Assembly (NCBI RefSeq): GCF_030317105.1
Contig: NZ_JASZYG010000020.1
Location: 1-64,000 of the forward strand
Direction of reading: 5' to 3'
Length of the DNA stretch: 64,000 nt
DNA from: Variovorax brevis
GTDB lineage: Bacteria > Pseudomonadota > Gammaproteobacteria > Burkholderiales > Burkholderiaceae_C
Shown one piece after another: positions 8,142 to 17,668 of the stretch (the stretch's first letter is position 1; the number at the start of each line of letters is the position of its first letter). Position numbers and translations under genes: made by a program. The notes under the pieces were generated by a model. It worked only from the letters and a program-made list of their open reading frames with translations, had not been told where the DNA came from and made no database searches.

Positions 8142-8916
8142 CACCAGTGCCCTGAAGAACATCCATCCCTTCGTGGCGACGCCCAACTACGGGGGCGTGC
8201 TCACTTCCAATTACGTGCGCAGCCTGCTCGGCCTGGTGAACATCGCGTGGACCCACGGCTTTGCGATGCAGACGCGCTTCCTGGACGGCGACAGCCTCAT
8301 CACGCGGGCACGCAACCGCATGGTGGCCGAGTTCATGGCGGACACGCGCTGGACGCACCTGTTCTGGATCGACGCGGACATCGGCTTCGAGCCCGAGGCC
8401 GCGATGCGCCTGCTGCTGGCCGACCGCGACGTGGTGGCCGGCGTGTATCCACACAAGCTCGACGGCTGGCCCGTGCAGGGACTGGATGAGGCGCTGCCCG
8501 CCGGCAGCACGCGCGAGGACTTCGAGGCGCGCTATCCCAGCTTTCCGGCCAACCTGCTGTCACACGGGCAAAGCAGGATCGATGTGGACGGCTTCATGGA
8601 AGTGCTGGACGCGCCCACGGGCTTCATGCTCATTGCACGCCATGTGTTCGAGAAGCTGGCCCACGCCATGCCCGAGTTGCGCTACACCCCCGACCGCGCC
8701 GGCTACGCGCTGGGACTGCCGGCAACGCAGGATCCGCACTACCGCTTCTTCGACGTGCTGGCCGAGCCTGACAACGGCCGCTACCTGACCGAGGACTATG
8801 CCTTCTGCCGACGCTGGCAATCGATCGGCGGCAAGGTGTTCGTGGATGCGCGATCCCGGCTCACTCACCAGGGACTGAAGACCTATACGGGCGACTTCGG
8901 AAAGGCCTTGCGCTGA
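8134..8916 (+). CDS. GT-A-like glycosyltransferase
   Basis: A 260-residue soluble protein with the acidic motif FWIDADIGFEP near residue 75, as expected for the metal/nucleotide-sugar site of GT-A enzymes, and preceded by a region rich in Arg and Asn (ITRARNRMVAEFM). The middle carries PTGFMLIARHVF and the end EDYAFCRRWQ, both typical of family-2-like transferases. No signal peptide. It overlaps the kinase stop by 8 bp, so it should be co-expressed. The acceptor is unknown; the nearby giant exoprotein or a surface polysaccharide are possibilities without direct support. The 3' end overlaps the convergent membrane-protein gene. Confidence 0.65.
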   Translation: MLDTSALKNIHPFVATPNYGGVLTSNYVRSLLGLVNIAWTHGFAMQTRFLDGDSLITRARNRMVAEFMADTRWTHLFWIDADIGFEPEAAMRLLLADRDVVAGVYPHKLDGWPVQGLDEALPAGSTREDFEARYPSFPANLLSHGQSRIDVDGFMEVLDAPTGFMLIARHVFEKLAHAMPELRYTPDRAGYALGLPATQDPHYRFFDVLAEPDNGRYLTEDYAFCRRWQSIGGKVFVDARSRLTHQGLKTYTGDFGKALR

Positions 8917-9460
8917 CGCCGATGCCCGCCTCCTGCGACGCCCGGTGCCAATAGCAAGGCGATTGCCGGCGCATGCCCGCGACCGACACGCCCGGCACGA
9001 TGGACCTGAGGTGCAGGCTGCGACTTCGGCGCGGCGAGGCGAACACCAGGATCAGCCCGCCCCACAGTACCAGCGGCGACGCCACGGCCGGCAAGGCCAG
9101 CAAGGGCACTGAAAAGAAATGCGCGAAGTGGCCACGCGACTCATCGACCATGACGATCAGCACCATCGTGCCCAGCGCGCCGGCATTGGCCAGCAGCACG
9201 CCGAAGACCTGCTTGCAAAAGCGCCTGTCGACGCGGCCGCGCCAGAGCAGCAGCAAGCCGATGGACAAGGGCACGGTCAGCTCCACAAGGTTGGTTCGCA
9301 GGTCGACCGGGTCGGCCGTCCCTCCGTGGTGCAGGTAGCAATAGACAGCGCCGGCCAACGCGAGGCCGGCCACCAGCGCACCCACGATCCGGCCCAGCAG
9401 CAGCGGCCGCCTTCGACGCACGCGGCGCACATGCGCACACGCGCGAAAAGAACTCAGCAT
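8861..9460 (-). CDS. Small multi-helix inner-membrane protein
   Basis: Family not recognised. After an Arg-rich start there are four likely helices (roughly LLLGRIVGALVAGLALAGAV, VPLSIGLLLLW, VFGVLLANAGALGTMVLIVM and VPLLALPAVASPLVLWGGL), then a basic tail. The start at ATG 9460 has GGGAGAG at proper spacing. The last 56 bp overlap the convergent glycosyltransferase gene, and that tail looks less protein-like, so the native stop may be affected by a frameshift or the overlap may be genuine. Confidence 0.5.
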   Translation of the reverse strand: MLSSFRACAHVRRVRRRRPLLLGRIVGALVAGLALAGAVYCYLHHGGTADPVDLRTNLVELTVPLSIGLLLLWRGRVDRRFCKQVFGVLLANAGALGTMVLIVMVDESRGHFAHFFSVPLLALPAVASPLVLWGGLILVFASPRRSRSLHLRSIVPGVSVAGMRRQSPCYWHRASQEAGIGVSARPFRSRPYRSSVPGE

Positions 9461-9540
9461 GGTTCCCACTCTCCCTGGATTCGCGCGTCGCCCTGGCGGG
9501 CGACAACAGCGCCAATTATGAAAGAGCGGGCCAGGCGCCG

Positions 9541-12500
9541 CTAGAAGTCCGCGCAGCCGTTGTGACGTTCCGTATCAACGCAGCTCGTGAGGTTGGGCCG
9601 TGTGCGCACGCGCGACCATTCACGCGCCAGCACGTCGCCTTTCTGCGCTCCGCGGCTGGTGTCCAGCGGACCGGTGGCCACGCAGATGGGGGCGAAGCCG
9701 ATGTTGCGGTCGTAGACCCAGGTGGTGGGTTCGTCGCGGTAGTAGTCGACGCGGGGGAGGTTGAAGAACTGTTCGTTGAAGTTTTCCCTGATCACATCCG
9801 CGATGGTCAGGAGCCCCGGCAACACGTCGATGGCATAGCCTTCGCGCGACGTGAAAGTCCCGGCAATCCGGTATTGGCCCGCAGGACTGTTGGCATTTGC
9901 CTCGGTGCCCGGCGTGCCTGAAATGCCCAGGCCGCGGTCGTCGAGGATCAAGCCATCGAGCCTGTAGGTGAATCGCGGATTCTCTTGGCCGAACTGCCGC
10001 TGGAAGCTGTCGAGGGTGATGGTCGCCGTCGGCTGCTGCGTGTAGATGAAGTGGTTGCCTTCCGTCACGACCACCGCGCATTCTCCGAGGAAGGTGCAGT
10101 GATAGAAGTTGGGGAAGTCGCCCGAGCCCACGATGCCGCCGCGCGTCTCGCCCACCCAGGTGTTCGCCCAGATGCGGAAGGGTCCACCGGTGATGGTGTG
10201 GCCCTCGGGATTCTGGAAAGTGCCCGCCGCCACGAGGTCGGTCGACGTCGCGGCGCTGACGTTGCTGTCCAGCGTCAGGTTGCCGCTGAGCGCGCGCACC
10301 ATCACCGTGTCGGCCGCCATCGAGTTGACCGAAATCGTGTTGGGCGCATTGGTTTCCGCGTCGTAGCCAGCGACGGGAACAGGCCCGATGCGGATCGCAC
10401 CCGAATTCGTGAACTGGAAGCTGCCCTGGGCGCCGCCCGCCAGCGTGTTGGTGCCGACGTTGTTGCTGGCCGAATTGAGCGTGACGTTGCCCTTGCTCGA
10501 TGTGGCCAGAAGGCTGCCGGCGGTGATGCCCGCGTTGGCCGCCTGCGTGATGTTGCCCGCACTCACGAGGCCCAGCGTCGGCGCATTGATCGACCCGTTC
10601 AACGTGATGTTGCCGCCACCGCCGTCTTGCAGTGTGAGCGCCGCGGCGCTGGTCACCGGCGTCGTCACGTCGATGTTGCCTGCATGGGCGTTGCTGCCCA
10701 CCACCACCGCCTTGGCGCTGAGCCGCGTGAGTTCGTCGGCGGAGAGCGCGAAGCCCGTGCCCGAGCCGAGCACGATGGGGTTGCCGGTGCGGTCTACCGC
10801 CGCGCCGGTCGCGGCATCGACGCCGCCGGGGCGCAGGTTGAGCACATTGGCGGCAGTGACGCTGCCATCGAGCACGATGGCGTCGGTCGTGCCGTCGTTG
10901 CTGGCACGCAGCACGACGTTGCGGCCGCCGCTGATGCTCGTGGCGGGCGCGCCCTCTTGTTCCTGCGCTGGATTCGGCGGAACTTCCGCGGCCATCAAAA
11001 GGCCCGCGCCGTTGCCTTGGGACTCGCCGCTGATGTCGATGTCGCCCGCGCCAGTGGTCACGACGGTCGCGCCGCGAAGCATGCTCACGCCATTGCCGGG
11101 AGCGCCCCCTGCACCCGCTTGCTGCAGGCCGCGCACCGCGATGTTGCCGCCCGAGGTGCGCAAGGTGGCGCCGTCGATGAGCACGCCATGGCCAGGCGCG
11201 TCGGAGCTGTTGCTCGCAAACGCGCCGATGCCGCTGAGCGCGATGTTGCCCGTGGTCGTCGAGATGCCACCCGACGCATTGGCGCCCTGCTGGCCGCGCA
11301 CGCGCACGCCGCCGCCAGCCGGCGCGTTGCCGGTCACGGTGACGTTGCCGGTGGACGTGGAGATCTGCGCAAAGTCGAGGTCGACGGCCGCCGTCTTGAA
11401 CCCGAAGTATTGCGGCCCGCCCGCAGGCACGGTGAGGTTGACGTTGGCGCCCGCGCTGGTATCGCTCTGGCCGATGCGCGTGTCGACGTTGGCACCCACC
11501 AGGCAGATCGCGCACCCCATGGTGCCGCCGGGTGCCGTCATGTCGACGGTGCCGCCGTTGGTCAGCATGTTCCCGCTGTAGTAGATGGCGCCGCCCTTAC
11601 CGCCCAGGCCGGCATTGAAGGACACGCTGAGCGGGGCCGCCGATGACAGGATGCTCGTCGGTCCGCCGAAGGTGGTGATGTTGCCCGCTGCGTCCAGCCG
11701 GAAGGTCACGGCCGGCACCTGCGGATTGGTCAGCGCGATGTTGACACCGTTCGCACCCATGGTGATGTTGCCGAAGTCGTCACCGCTGTTGCCGGTGGTG
11801 ATCGAGACATTGGTGCCGCTGTTGAGTGCCCGGTTGATGTCGCCGTCCTGGATGGTGGCTTTCGACAGCGGCACGAAAGGCTCGGTCGGCAGGCTGCCAT
11901 TGGCGGCTCCGCCCACGATGGTGACATCGTACGGATCGACCAGCCACGTGCCGGCCTTGCCGGCCACCGCCGAGGCGTCGACGTTGATGCCGGCGATGTC
12001 GAAGAAGCGGCCCGAGGTTTCAACCAACCCGCCGTCGCCACCCGCGGCGCCGCCGCGAGCCGTGTAGGTGCCGAAACCGCGCAGGCTGCCATCGGCCACG
12101 AGGCGGATGGTGCCGCCATTGCCCGAGCCCACCGCGTCGGCTCGCATCACGACGTCGTTGCTGACGGCGATCATGCCGCTGTCGGCAAGTCCGGGGTCCG
12201 CGTTGCCCCGCAGTGAGATGCTGCCGCCGCCGCCAACACCTCGCGCATCGAACAGCGCATCGGGCGACATGCCATCGTTGAGGACGGTGATGTTGCGGCC
12301 CCGCACGTCGATGCTGCCGCCAGCCGCACTGGACGACGCCACATCCACCATCGGCACGGGCGCCGCAGCGCTGTCCTGGATGTACTGCAGCCTGACATCG
12401 GTGCCCACGCCGTCGATGCTGATCTTGCCGCCCGCGGCTTGCAGGGGCGTGTAGTCGAAGCCAAAGACGCTGACGCCCAGACGCTGTGGATCGATGGTGG

Positions 12501-15500
12501 CGGTCGGCACCCTGTTGGCATCAAAGGTGAGGGTCATCTCCCCGCTGCCGCCCTTGCCCGTGATGGCGAGGTTCTTGCCGGAGCCGGCAATGATCGAGGT
12601 GTTGCCGATGTTCACGCCAAGCGACGGACGGACGGTTGCGACGTTCGCAGTGATCGCGGCCCTGTAGGCCGGATCGTTGAACAAGGTCGTGAGGTCGGCG
12701 CCCGTGCCGTTGATGGCCACGTTGCCGCCCGTTGAAATGGCGGCATCCTGGATGGACACGCCATCCAGGTGCTCGCAGTCGTTGCAGCCATTGGACCCGA
12801 CGACCACCCGGTCGCCGGTGGCCCATCCACGCGTCGTTCCCGTCAGGCTGACCTCGCCGGACGTCGACTCGACGGCCTTGGCCGACGCCACGACCTGCCC
12901 GGCGTCGTTGAGCAATGTGTAGCCGCCCGCGATCTGCACGCCCGCTGAAGCGGCGCCACCACGGCCGTCTACCGCGATGGATCCGAGGCCGGTGAGCAGG
13001 CCGCTGTTCGCAATATCGACGCCGGCGCCGCTGGCCACGAAGGAGTTGCCGTTGAAGGTCGACTGGCCCTGGCCGCGCAAGCTGATGTCGCCCGGCGAGG
13101 TGCACGCGGTCGCGCCCGGCGCGCAGGCAGACAGCAGGCTGTTGTCGATGGTGACGCCGTTGTAGGTCCGGTCGCCGAAGGTGCCGGTGCTGCCCACCGC
13201 GCGCCCGTTGTCCGGATCGCCTTGCCCATAAAAGCGGATGCTGCCGCCATTGGTCTGGATGCTCGCACTGTTGATCGTGATGGCGCCGCCCGACGGCGTG
13301 GTGATCGCGCTGTTGCTGATGGGGAGCGTGGCCGGCAGGGCCGCTCCGTTCGCGTCCGCATTGAAGTTGACGTTGAGCGCTCCGCTGCTGGCAACAATGG
13401 CCGAGTTGGGGCCCATGACGATGTTGCGCCCCGAGTTCACCGTGAACGTGGTGTCATGGCCGCCGTCCTTGACGACCTGCTCCCCATTGCCGAATCGAAC
13501 CCCGAGGCCAAAGGTCGAATCGCCATCTGCAACCGCATCGCTGTTGATCACCACGTCCGTCGAGCGGCTGAGTGCACGGCCCAGCACACCCGAATCGACC
13601 TGGCTGCCGCCGGATTCAGTGATGTCGATGGTGAGGTCCAGGTTCGAGTTCACGGTCCACTTGCCGTTGGCGCCGGTGGGGCCGCCCGCGGCACTGACCT
13701 GGGTGGACTCTGCAATGAACACCGCGCGTCCCTGGGTCAGGATGTCGCCTCCCTGTCCGCTCCCGGAGGCATCCGCCGACAGGCCCTGGTACAGCTCGAG
13801 CGTGCCATCACCCACGAGATGGATCTTGCCGCCGCTCGTGCCGCTTGCGTCCAGCAGGTGCTGCGCGGGCAGGGTCGAATTGGCGTAGATGTCCTTGCCG
13901 GTGATCTCGATGGCGCCGCCAGGCCCATTCAACGATGCAACGCTGAGCAGGGAATCGTTCGTGAAGGTCGACGTCGATGTCGACGTGGACAACGACGCCA
14001 GGCCCAGGGTGAGACGCACGCCCGTACCCCGCCCGTCGACGGTGATGGTGCCGCCCTCGGCCTCGATGAATCTCGTGGGAAGCGGCGTCAGCACGCCCGC
14101 AGTAGTCGCGTTGATGGCAACACCCTCGCTGGTGGCGTCCAGAAACGTGGTCAGGCTGCTCTGGAATGTGCTCACCTCGTAGGTGTCGCTGCCCGCCGTG
14201 CCCGAGATCGAGATGTTGCGCCCCACGCCAGCCTTCAGCGTGCTCTCATTGAGCGTGACGCCGTTGGATCCGCCCACGATGGCGCTGTTGTTGACCATCA
14301 GCGGCAGGGTTGCAAACTGGAAGCTTCGGTCGAACGCGAGCGCCTGCAGGTCGGCGCCCGTGCCGTCCAGCGTGATGTTGCCGCCGGTCGAGAGGCTCGA
14401 ATTGCGCACGGACACGCCACCTCCGCCACCCATCTGCACGCCGGCGAGATCGGCCGTGTCGTCCGACCGGAAGGTGACGACGGGGTCGAGCTCGCCGTCC
14501 CAACTGCGCGTCGTCCCCGTGGCCGTGATGTCGCCGGAACCCGATGCGATGGTCGACCCTCTCGCGACCCGCACCCCCGACGCACCCAACCCACCCCGCC
14601 CGTCCATTGTGATGGCGCCGGAGCCCGTGCGCACCGTGCTGTTGTCGATGCCCACGCCTACGCCGCCGAACACCAGGGACGTCTCCGCACCCGTGTTGCC
14701 CTGGCCGCGCAAGCTGATGTCGCCAGCCACGGTGCAGCTGGTCTGGTCCATGGCGCATGCCGACAGCACGCTGCCGCCCGTGAGGGAGATGCCGTTCTGG
14801 ATCTCGCCGCCGTTGAAGTAGCTGCCGACCGCGCGGCCGTTGTCAGGATCGCTCTGCCCGTAGAAGCGGATGTTGCCGCCGCTGGTTTCGATCCTGGCGG
14901 TGGTGAGCGAGATCGCGCCGCCCGAAGACACTTCACTCGTGCCCGTGTTGATCGGCAAGTTGTCGGGTAAGGCCTCGCCCTGCGCATCGGCATTGAAGGC
15001 GACGTTCAGTGCGCCGGCGCTCGACTGGATCGCCGAGTTGGCGTTCATGGTGATGTTGCGCGACGAATTCACCGTCAGTGTGCTCGCACCGCCTTCGGTC
15101 TTGACGACACGGGTGTCGCCAGCAATGCGAACGCCGTAGCCGGGCGAGTTCGGAAGCGTCTCCACGGCCTGGCTGGTCAGCTCCACGTCGGTCGAGCGGC
15201 CCAGCGCCCGGCCCAGCGCGCCGGCGTTCACCACGCTGCCCATCTGCGGGTCGTTGATGACCAGGCGGTCGAGCGTGTCGCGGCTTTCAGCAGTCAGCGT
15301 GTTGTTGTTGATGGTGAGGTCCTGCGTCGAGGTCAGCGTCCATTTGCCGTTGGCTCCGCCCGGAATGCCCGGAACGCCTGGCGTCCCTGGTACGCCTGGC
15401 CCGCCTGCGGCGTCGATGCGCGTGCCACCGCCCACGAGCACGTAGCTGCCCGAAGTCTCGACGGTGCCGCCTGCGCCGCCTCCGGTGCCACGTGCGAGCA

Positions 15501-17667
15501 GCGTCGCATCCACGAACAGGTCGGTGTTGGCCGTGAGGCCGACGTGCCCGCCGTCGCCTGCCACTTCCGGCGCGCTGGTCACCAGGGCGCCACCGCGCAG
15601 CATGCGGATGCGGTCGCCGTTGGTACCGCTGGGGTCGGCGTCAGCAAGTGCCGTGTCACCCACGATGATGGCGGGGCCCGCCGGCTGCGCAGCCGCCGTA
15701 TAGGTGGCGCCTGGATCCGTGAGGCCTCGCGCATTCGCGCGGCCCGTGATGTCGATGCCGCCGGTGAATGTCCGGATGCTGGACGCCACGCCGGCCAGCG
15801 GCGACATCTGAAGCGCCGACGACCCCAGCGCACCCCATGCGTCGATGCCGATGGTGTCCGCGCCGGCCAGGAGCTTGCTGCCGAAGATGCCCACGCCAAT
15901 GCCGCTGACCCTTTCGGTGGCGCTCGTGACCTGCGAGATCCCCTGGCCAAAGAGCGCGATGCTGCCCAGGTTGGTGCAGCTCTCGGCGCCGGGAGGGCAG
16001 GTTGACAGCAGGCTGTTGCGAAGCGTGATGCCGTTGAGCTGGCTCTGGTCGGCCGAGTAGCTGCCGGTGGCCCAACCCCGGCGGCCCGAGGGATCCGTCT
16101 GGCCGTGGAACAGGATGTTGCCGCCGTTGGTCTCGATGGACGCGGAGTCCATCGCGATGTTTCCGCGCTTCTGCGCATCGGTCACGCCGTCAAGGACTGG
16201 AACCACCTCGTCCACGAAAGTGCCCTTGGAGTCCGCATTGAAATCGACATTCAACGGACCCGTCCCCGACTGGATGGCCGACCCCGCTTTCATGTGGATG
16301 TTGCGCACGGAGTTCACCGTCAGGCTCGCGGCGCCGGAGCCCACGGCCTTGACCACCTTCGCGCCTTCGGCGAACGTGACGCCCGTGCCTGGCGACTGGC
16401 CCGCAACGGTGCTCGCGTCACTGTTGAGGACGACGTTCGTGGAACTGCTCAACGCAACGCCCAGCGCGCTTGCGTTGACAACGCTGCCAACCGCGGTGGG
16501 AACCGTGTTCGCCACCGTGATGTCCTGCCCCGACTGCACGGTCCATGTGCCATTGGCCGAAGGCAGGCCTCCAGCCGCATTGATGACGGCTGCCGGCCCC
16601 ACCTCGACATGGTCTCCCTGCGTCAGCACCTGGCCGCCGGAGGCTTCGCCGTTTCCTTGCGCGGACAACTTTCCGGTCACCGCGAGCTTGCCCGTGGCCG
16701 TCGCGCTGATCGTGCCGCCATTGACGCCGCTTTCGGCGCTCGACACGTCCAGCGTTCCACCCACCGCCATGCCGTTGCTATCGCCCGATGCACCGAGCAC
16801 GATCTGGCCACCTCGCGTGGCCAGCGACTTGGCCTGGATGACGCCGGTCTGGTTCACCACCTGTGCCTGCGCGGTGGATGCCGCCAGCAGCGAGACCTGC
16901 CCGCCGTCCGCCGTGAGCACCCCCGCGTTCTGTACGAGCGCCGTCGTGGCCTTGGAGTCGGCGGGGATGGTGAAGGTGGTCAGGCCATCGCCGTTGAAGT
17001 CCACCGTGACGGTGCGAGCCGACACGAGGCCGATCGAGCCACCGCCTGCCACGTTGATGGTGCCGTCGGCGCCGTTCTCCACGCCCGCGCCCATCAGCAC
17101 CACCGGCCCGCCCGTGGAGGTGATCGCACCCTGGTTGACGACCTTGGCGGTCACGGTGTTGTCACGCTCGAACAGGAGCTTGCCGCCGGCCATGAAGTTT
17201 TCGTTGCTCACGTTGAGCGTGGAAGCCACCAGCCCGCCCACGCTGACCGACGAGCCCTTGCTGAACGTCACGCCGCTCGGGTTGACGAGATACACATGCC
17301 CGTTGGCAATGAGCTTGCCCGCGATGGTCGACATGTCGTTGCCCAACACGCGGTTGAGCAGCACGCTGGTATTGGCAGGCTGTGCGATGTTGACCGTGTT
17401 GTCGGCGCCGATGGAAAAGCTTTGCCACTGCGCGATGGCGCGCGGGGTGGTCTGCAGGATGTTCATCGTGCCGGCCGGCGCGCCGGGCACGATGGAGACG
17501 GCGCCACCGGCGACAAACGGTTGCCCTCCGGGCGCGGGTGCGATCGGCATCGGCACAGGCAAGACCTGCGCCAATGCCGGCGCCAGCCCCATGCACAACA
17601 GGCTTAAAGCCAGCGGCCGCAGCCGAAGGTGCCGCGGCGCCACAAGATGAGCGTGATGGCTTGTCAT
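9541..17667 (-). CDS. TpsA: giant secreted filamentous-haemagglutinin-type exoprotein
   Basis: About 2708 residues. An N-terminal signal (RPLALSLLCMGLAPALAQ) precedes the two-partner-secretion domain with NPSG at residues 129-132 and WQSFSIG at about 81-87. The bulk is beta-helix sequence rich in Gly, Thr, Asn and Val, with three related modules near the middle. The tail has an MBG/YDG-like domain (ATITLDSFQRQFGQENP) and ends with Cys2696-X8-Cys2705. The frame is open upstream to 17817, but ATG 17667 lies one base after the TpsB stop and gives the signal peptide. It should be exported by the Sec system, secreted through TpsB and act as an adhesin or surface fibre; no toxin domain is visible. 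Confidence 0.9.
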   Translation of the reverse strand: MTSHHAHLVAPRHLRLRPLALSLLCMGLAPALAQVLPVPMPIAPAPGGQPFVAGGAVSIVPGAPAGTMNILQTTPRAIAQWQSFSIGADNTVNIAQPANTSVLLNRVLGNDMSTIAGKLIANGHVYLVNPSGVTFSKGSSVSVGGLVASTLNVSNENFMAGGKLLFERDNTVTAKVVNQGAITSTGGPVVLMGAGVENGADGTINVAGGGSIGLVSARTVTVDFNGDGLTTFTIPADSKATTALVQNAGVLTADGGQVSLLAASTAQAQVVNQTGVIQAKSLATRGGQIVLGASGDSNGMAVGGTLDVSSAESGVNGGTISATATGKLAVTGKLSAQGNGEASGGQVLTQGDHVEVGPAAVINAAGGLPSANGTWTVQSGQDITVANTVPTAVGSVVNASALGVALSSSTNVVLNSDASTVAGQSPGTGVTFAEGAKVVKAVGSGAASLTVNSVRNIHMKAGSAIQSGTGPLNVDFNADSKGTFVDEVVPVLDGVTDAQKRGNIAMDSASIETNGGNILFHGQTDPSGRRGWATGSYSADQSQLNGITLRNSLLSTCPPGAESCTNLGSIALFGQGISQVTSATERVSGIGVGIFGSKLLAGADTIGIDAWGALGSSALQMSPLAGVASSIRTFTGGIDITGRANARGLTDPGATYTAAAQPAGPAIIVGDTALADADPSGTNGDRIRMLRGGALVTSAPEVAGDGGHVGLTANTDLFVDATLLARGTGGGAGGTVETSGSYVLVGGGTRIDAAGGPGVPGTPGVPGIPGGANGKWTLTSTQDLTINNNTLTAESRDTLDRLVINDPQMGSVVNAGALGRALGRSTDVELTSQAVETLPNSPGYGVRIAGDTRVVKTEGGASTLTVNSSRNITMNANSAIQSSAGALNVAFNADAQGEALPDNLPINTGTSEVSSGGAISLTTARIETSGGNIRFYGQSDPDNGRAVGSYFNGGEIQNGISLTGGSVLSACAMDQTSCTVAGDISLRGQGNTGAETSLVFGGVGVGIDNSTVRTGSGAITMDGRGGLGASGVRVARGSTIASGSGDITATGTTRSWDGELDPVVTFRSDDTADLAGVQMGGGGGVSVRNSSLSTGGNITLDGTGADLQALAFDRSFQFATLPLMVNNSAIVGGSNGVTLNESTLKAGVGRNISISGTAGSDTYEVSTFQSSLTTFLDATSEGVAINATTAGVLTPLPTRFIEAEGGTITVDGRGTGVRLTLGLASLSTSTSTSTFTNDSLLSVASLNGPGGAIEITGKDIYANSTLPAQHLLDASGTSGGKIHLVGDGTLELYQGLSADASGSGQGGDILTQGRAVFIAESTQVSAAGGPTGANGKWTVNSNLDLTIDITESGGSQVDSGVLGRALSRSTDVVINSDAVADGDSTFGLGVRFGNGEQVVKDGGHDTTFTVNSGRNIVMGPNSAIVASSGALNVNFNADANGAALPATLPISNSAITTPSGGAITINSASIQTNGGSIRFYGQGDPDNGRAVGSTGTFGDRTYNGVTIDNSLLSACAPGATACTSPGDISLRGQGQSTFNGNSFVASGAGVDIANSGLLTGLGSIAVDGRGGAASAGVQIAGGYTLLNDAGQVVASAKAVESTSGEVSLTGTTRGWATGDRVVVGSNGCNDCEHLDGVSIQDAAISTGGNVAINGTGADLTTLFNDPAYRAAITANVATVRPSLGVNIGNTSIIAGSGKNLAITGKGGSGEMTLTFDANRVPTATIDPQRLGVSVFGFDYTPLQAAGGKISIDGVGTDVRLQYIQDSAAAPVPMVDVASSSAAGGSIDVRGRNITVLNDGMSPDALFDARGVGGGGSISLRGNADPGLADSGMIAVSNDVVMRADAVGSGNGGTIRLVADGSLRGFGTYTARGGAAGGDGGLVETSGRFFDIAGINVDASAVAGKAGTWLVDPYDVTIVGGAANGSLPTEPFVPLSKATIQDGDINRALNSGTNVSITTGNSGDDFGNITMGANGVNIALTNPQVPAVTFRLDAAGNITTFGGPTSILSSAAPLSVSFNAGLGGKGGAIYYSGNMLTNGGTVDMTAPGGTMGCAICLVGANVDTRIGQSDTSAGANVNLTVPAGGPQYFGFKTAAVDLDFAQISTSTGNVTVTGNAPAGGGVRVRGQQGANASGGISTTTGNIALSGIGAFASNSSDAPGHGVLIDGATLRTSGGNIAVRGLQQAGAGGAPGNGVSMLRGATVVTTGAGDIDISGESQGNGAGLLMAAEVPPNPAQEQEGAPATSISGGRNVVLRASNDGTTDAIVLDGSVTAANVLNLRPGGVDAATGAAVDRTGNPIVLGSGTGFALSADELTRLSAKAVVVGSNAHAGNIDVTTPVTSAAALTLQDGGGGNITLNGSINAPTLGLVSAGNITQAANAGITAGSLLATSSKGNVTLNSASNNVGTNTLAGGAQGSFQFTNSGAIRIGPVPVAGYDAETNAPNTISVNSMAADTVMVRALSGNLTLDSNVSAATSTDLVAAGTFQNPEGHTITGGPFRIWANTWVGETRGGIVGSGDFPNFYHCTFLGECAVVVTEGNHFIYTQQPTATITLDSFQRQFGQENPRFTYRLDGLILDDRGLGISGTPGTEANANSPAGQYRIAGTFTSREGYAIDVLPGLLTIADVIRENFNEQFFNLPRVDYYRDEPTTWVYDRNIGFAPICVATGPLDTSRGAQKGDVLAREWSRVRTRPNLTSCVDTERHNGCADF
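13060..16340 (-). repeat. Three diverged repeat modules within the TpsA coding sequence
   Basis: Three segments share the order TVNS.RNI.M...SAI, L.V.FNAD, I.TNGG.I.F.GQ.DP, then a C-x6-C stretch and ISLRGQG. They begin near 16340, 15085 and 13445 on the minus strand. Each also carries a downstream G.I..DGRGG element, clearest in the second and third. This indicates internal duplication of a beta-helix block of roughly 400-550 residues. Boundaries are approximate. Confidence 0.7.
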
Positions 17668-17668
17668 T

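Noticed and set aside
9985..17650. Several long plus-strand frames opposite TpsA
   Set aside because: They follow the repetitive codon pattern of TpsA on the other strand and show no protein features of their own.
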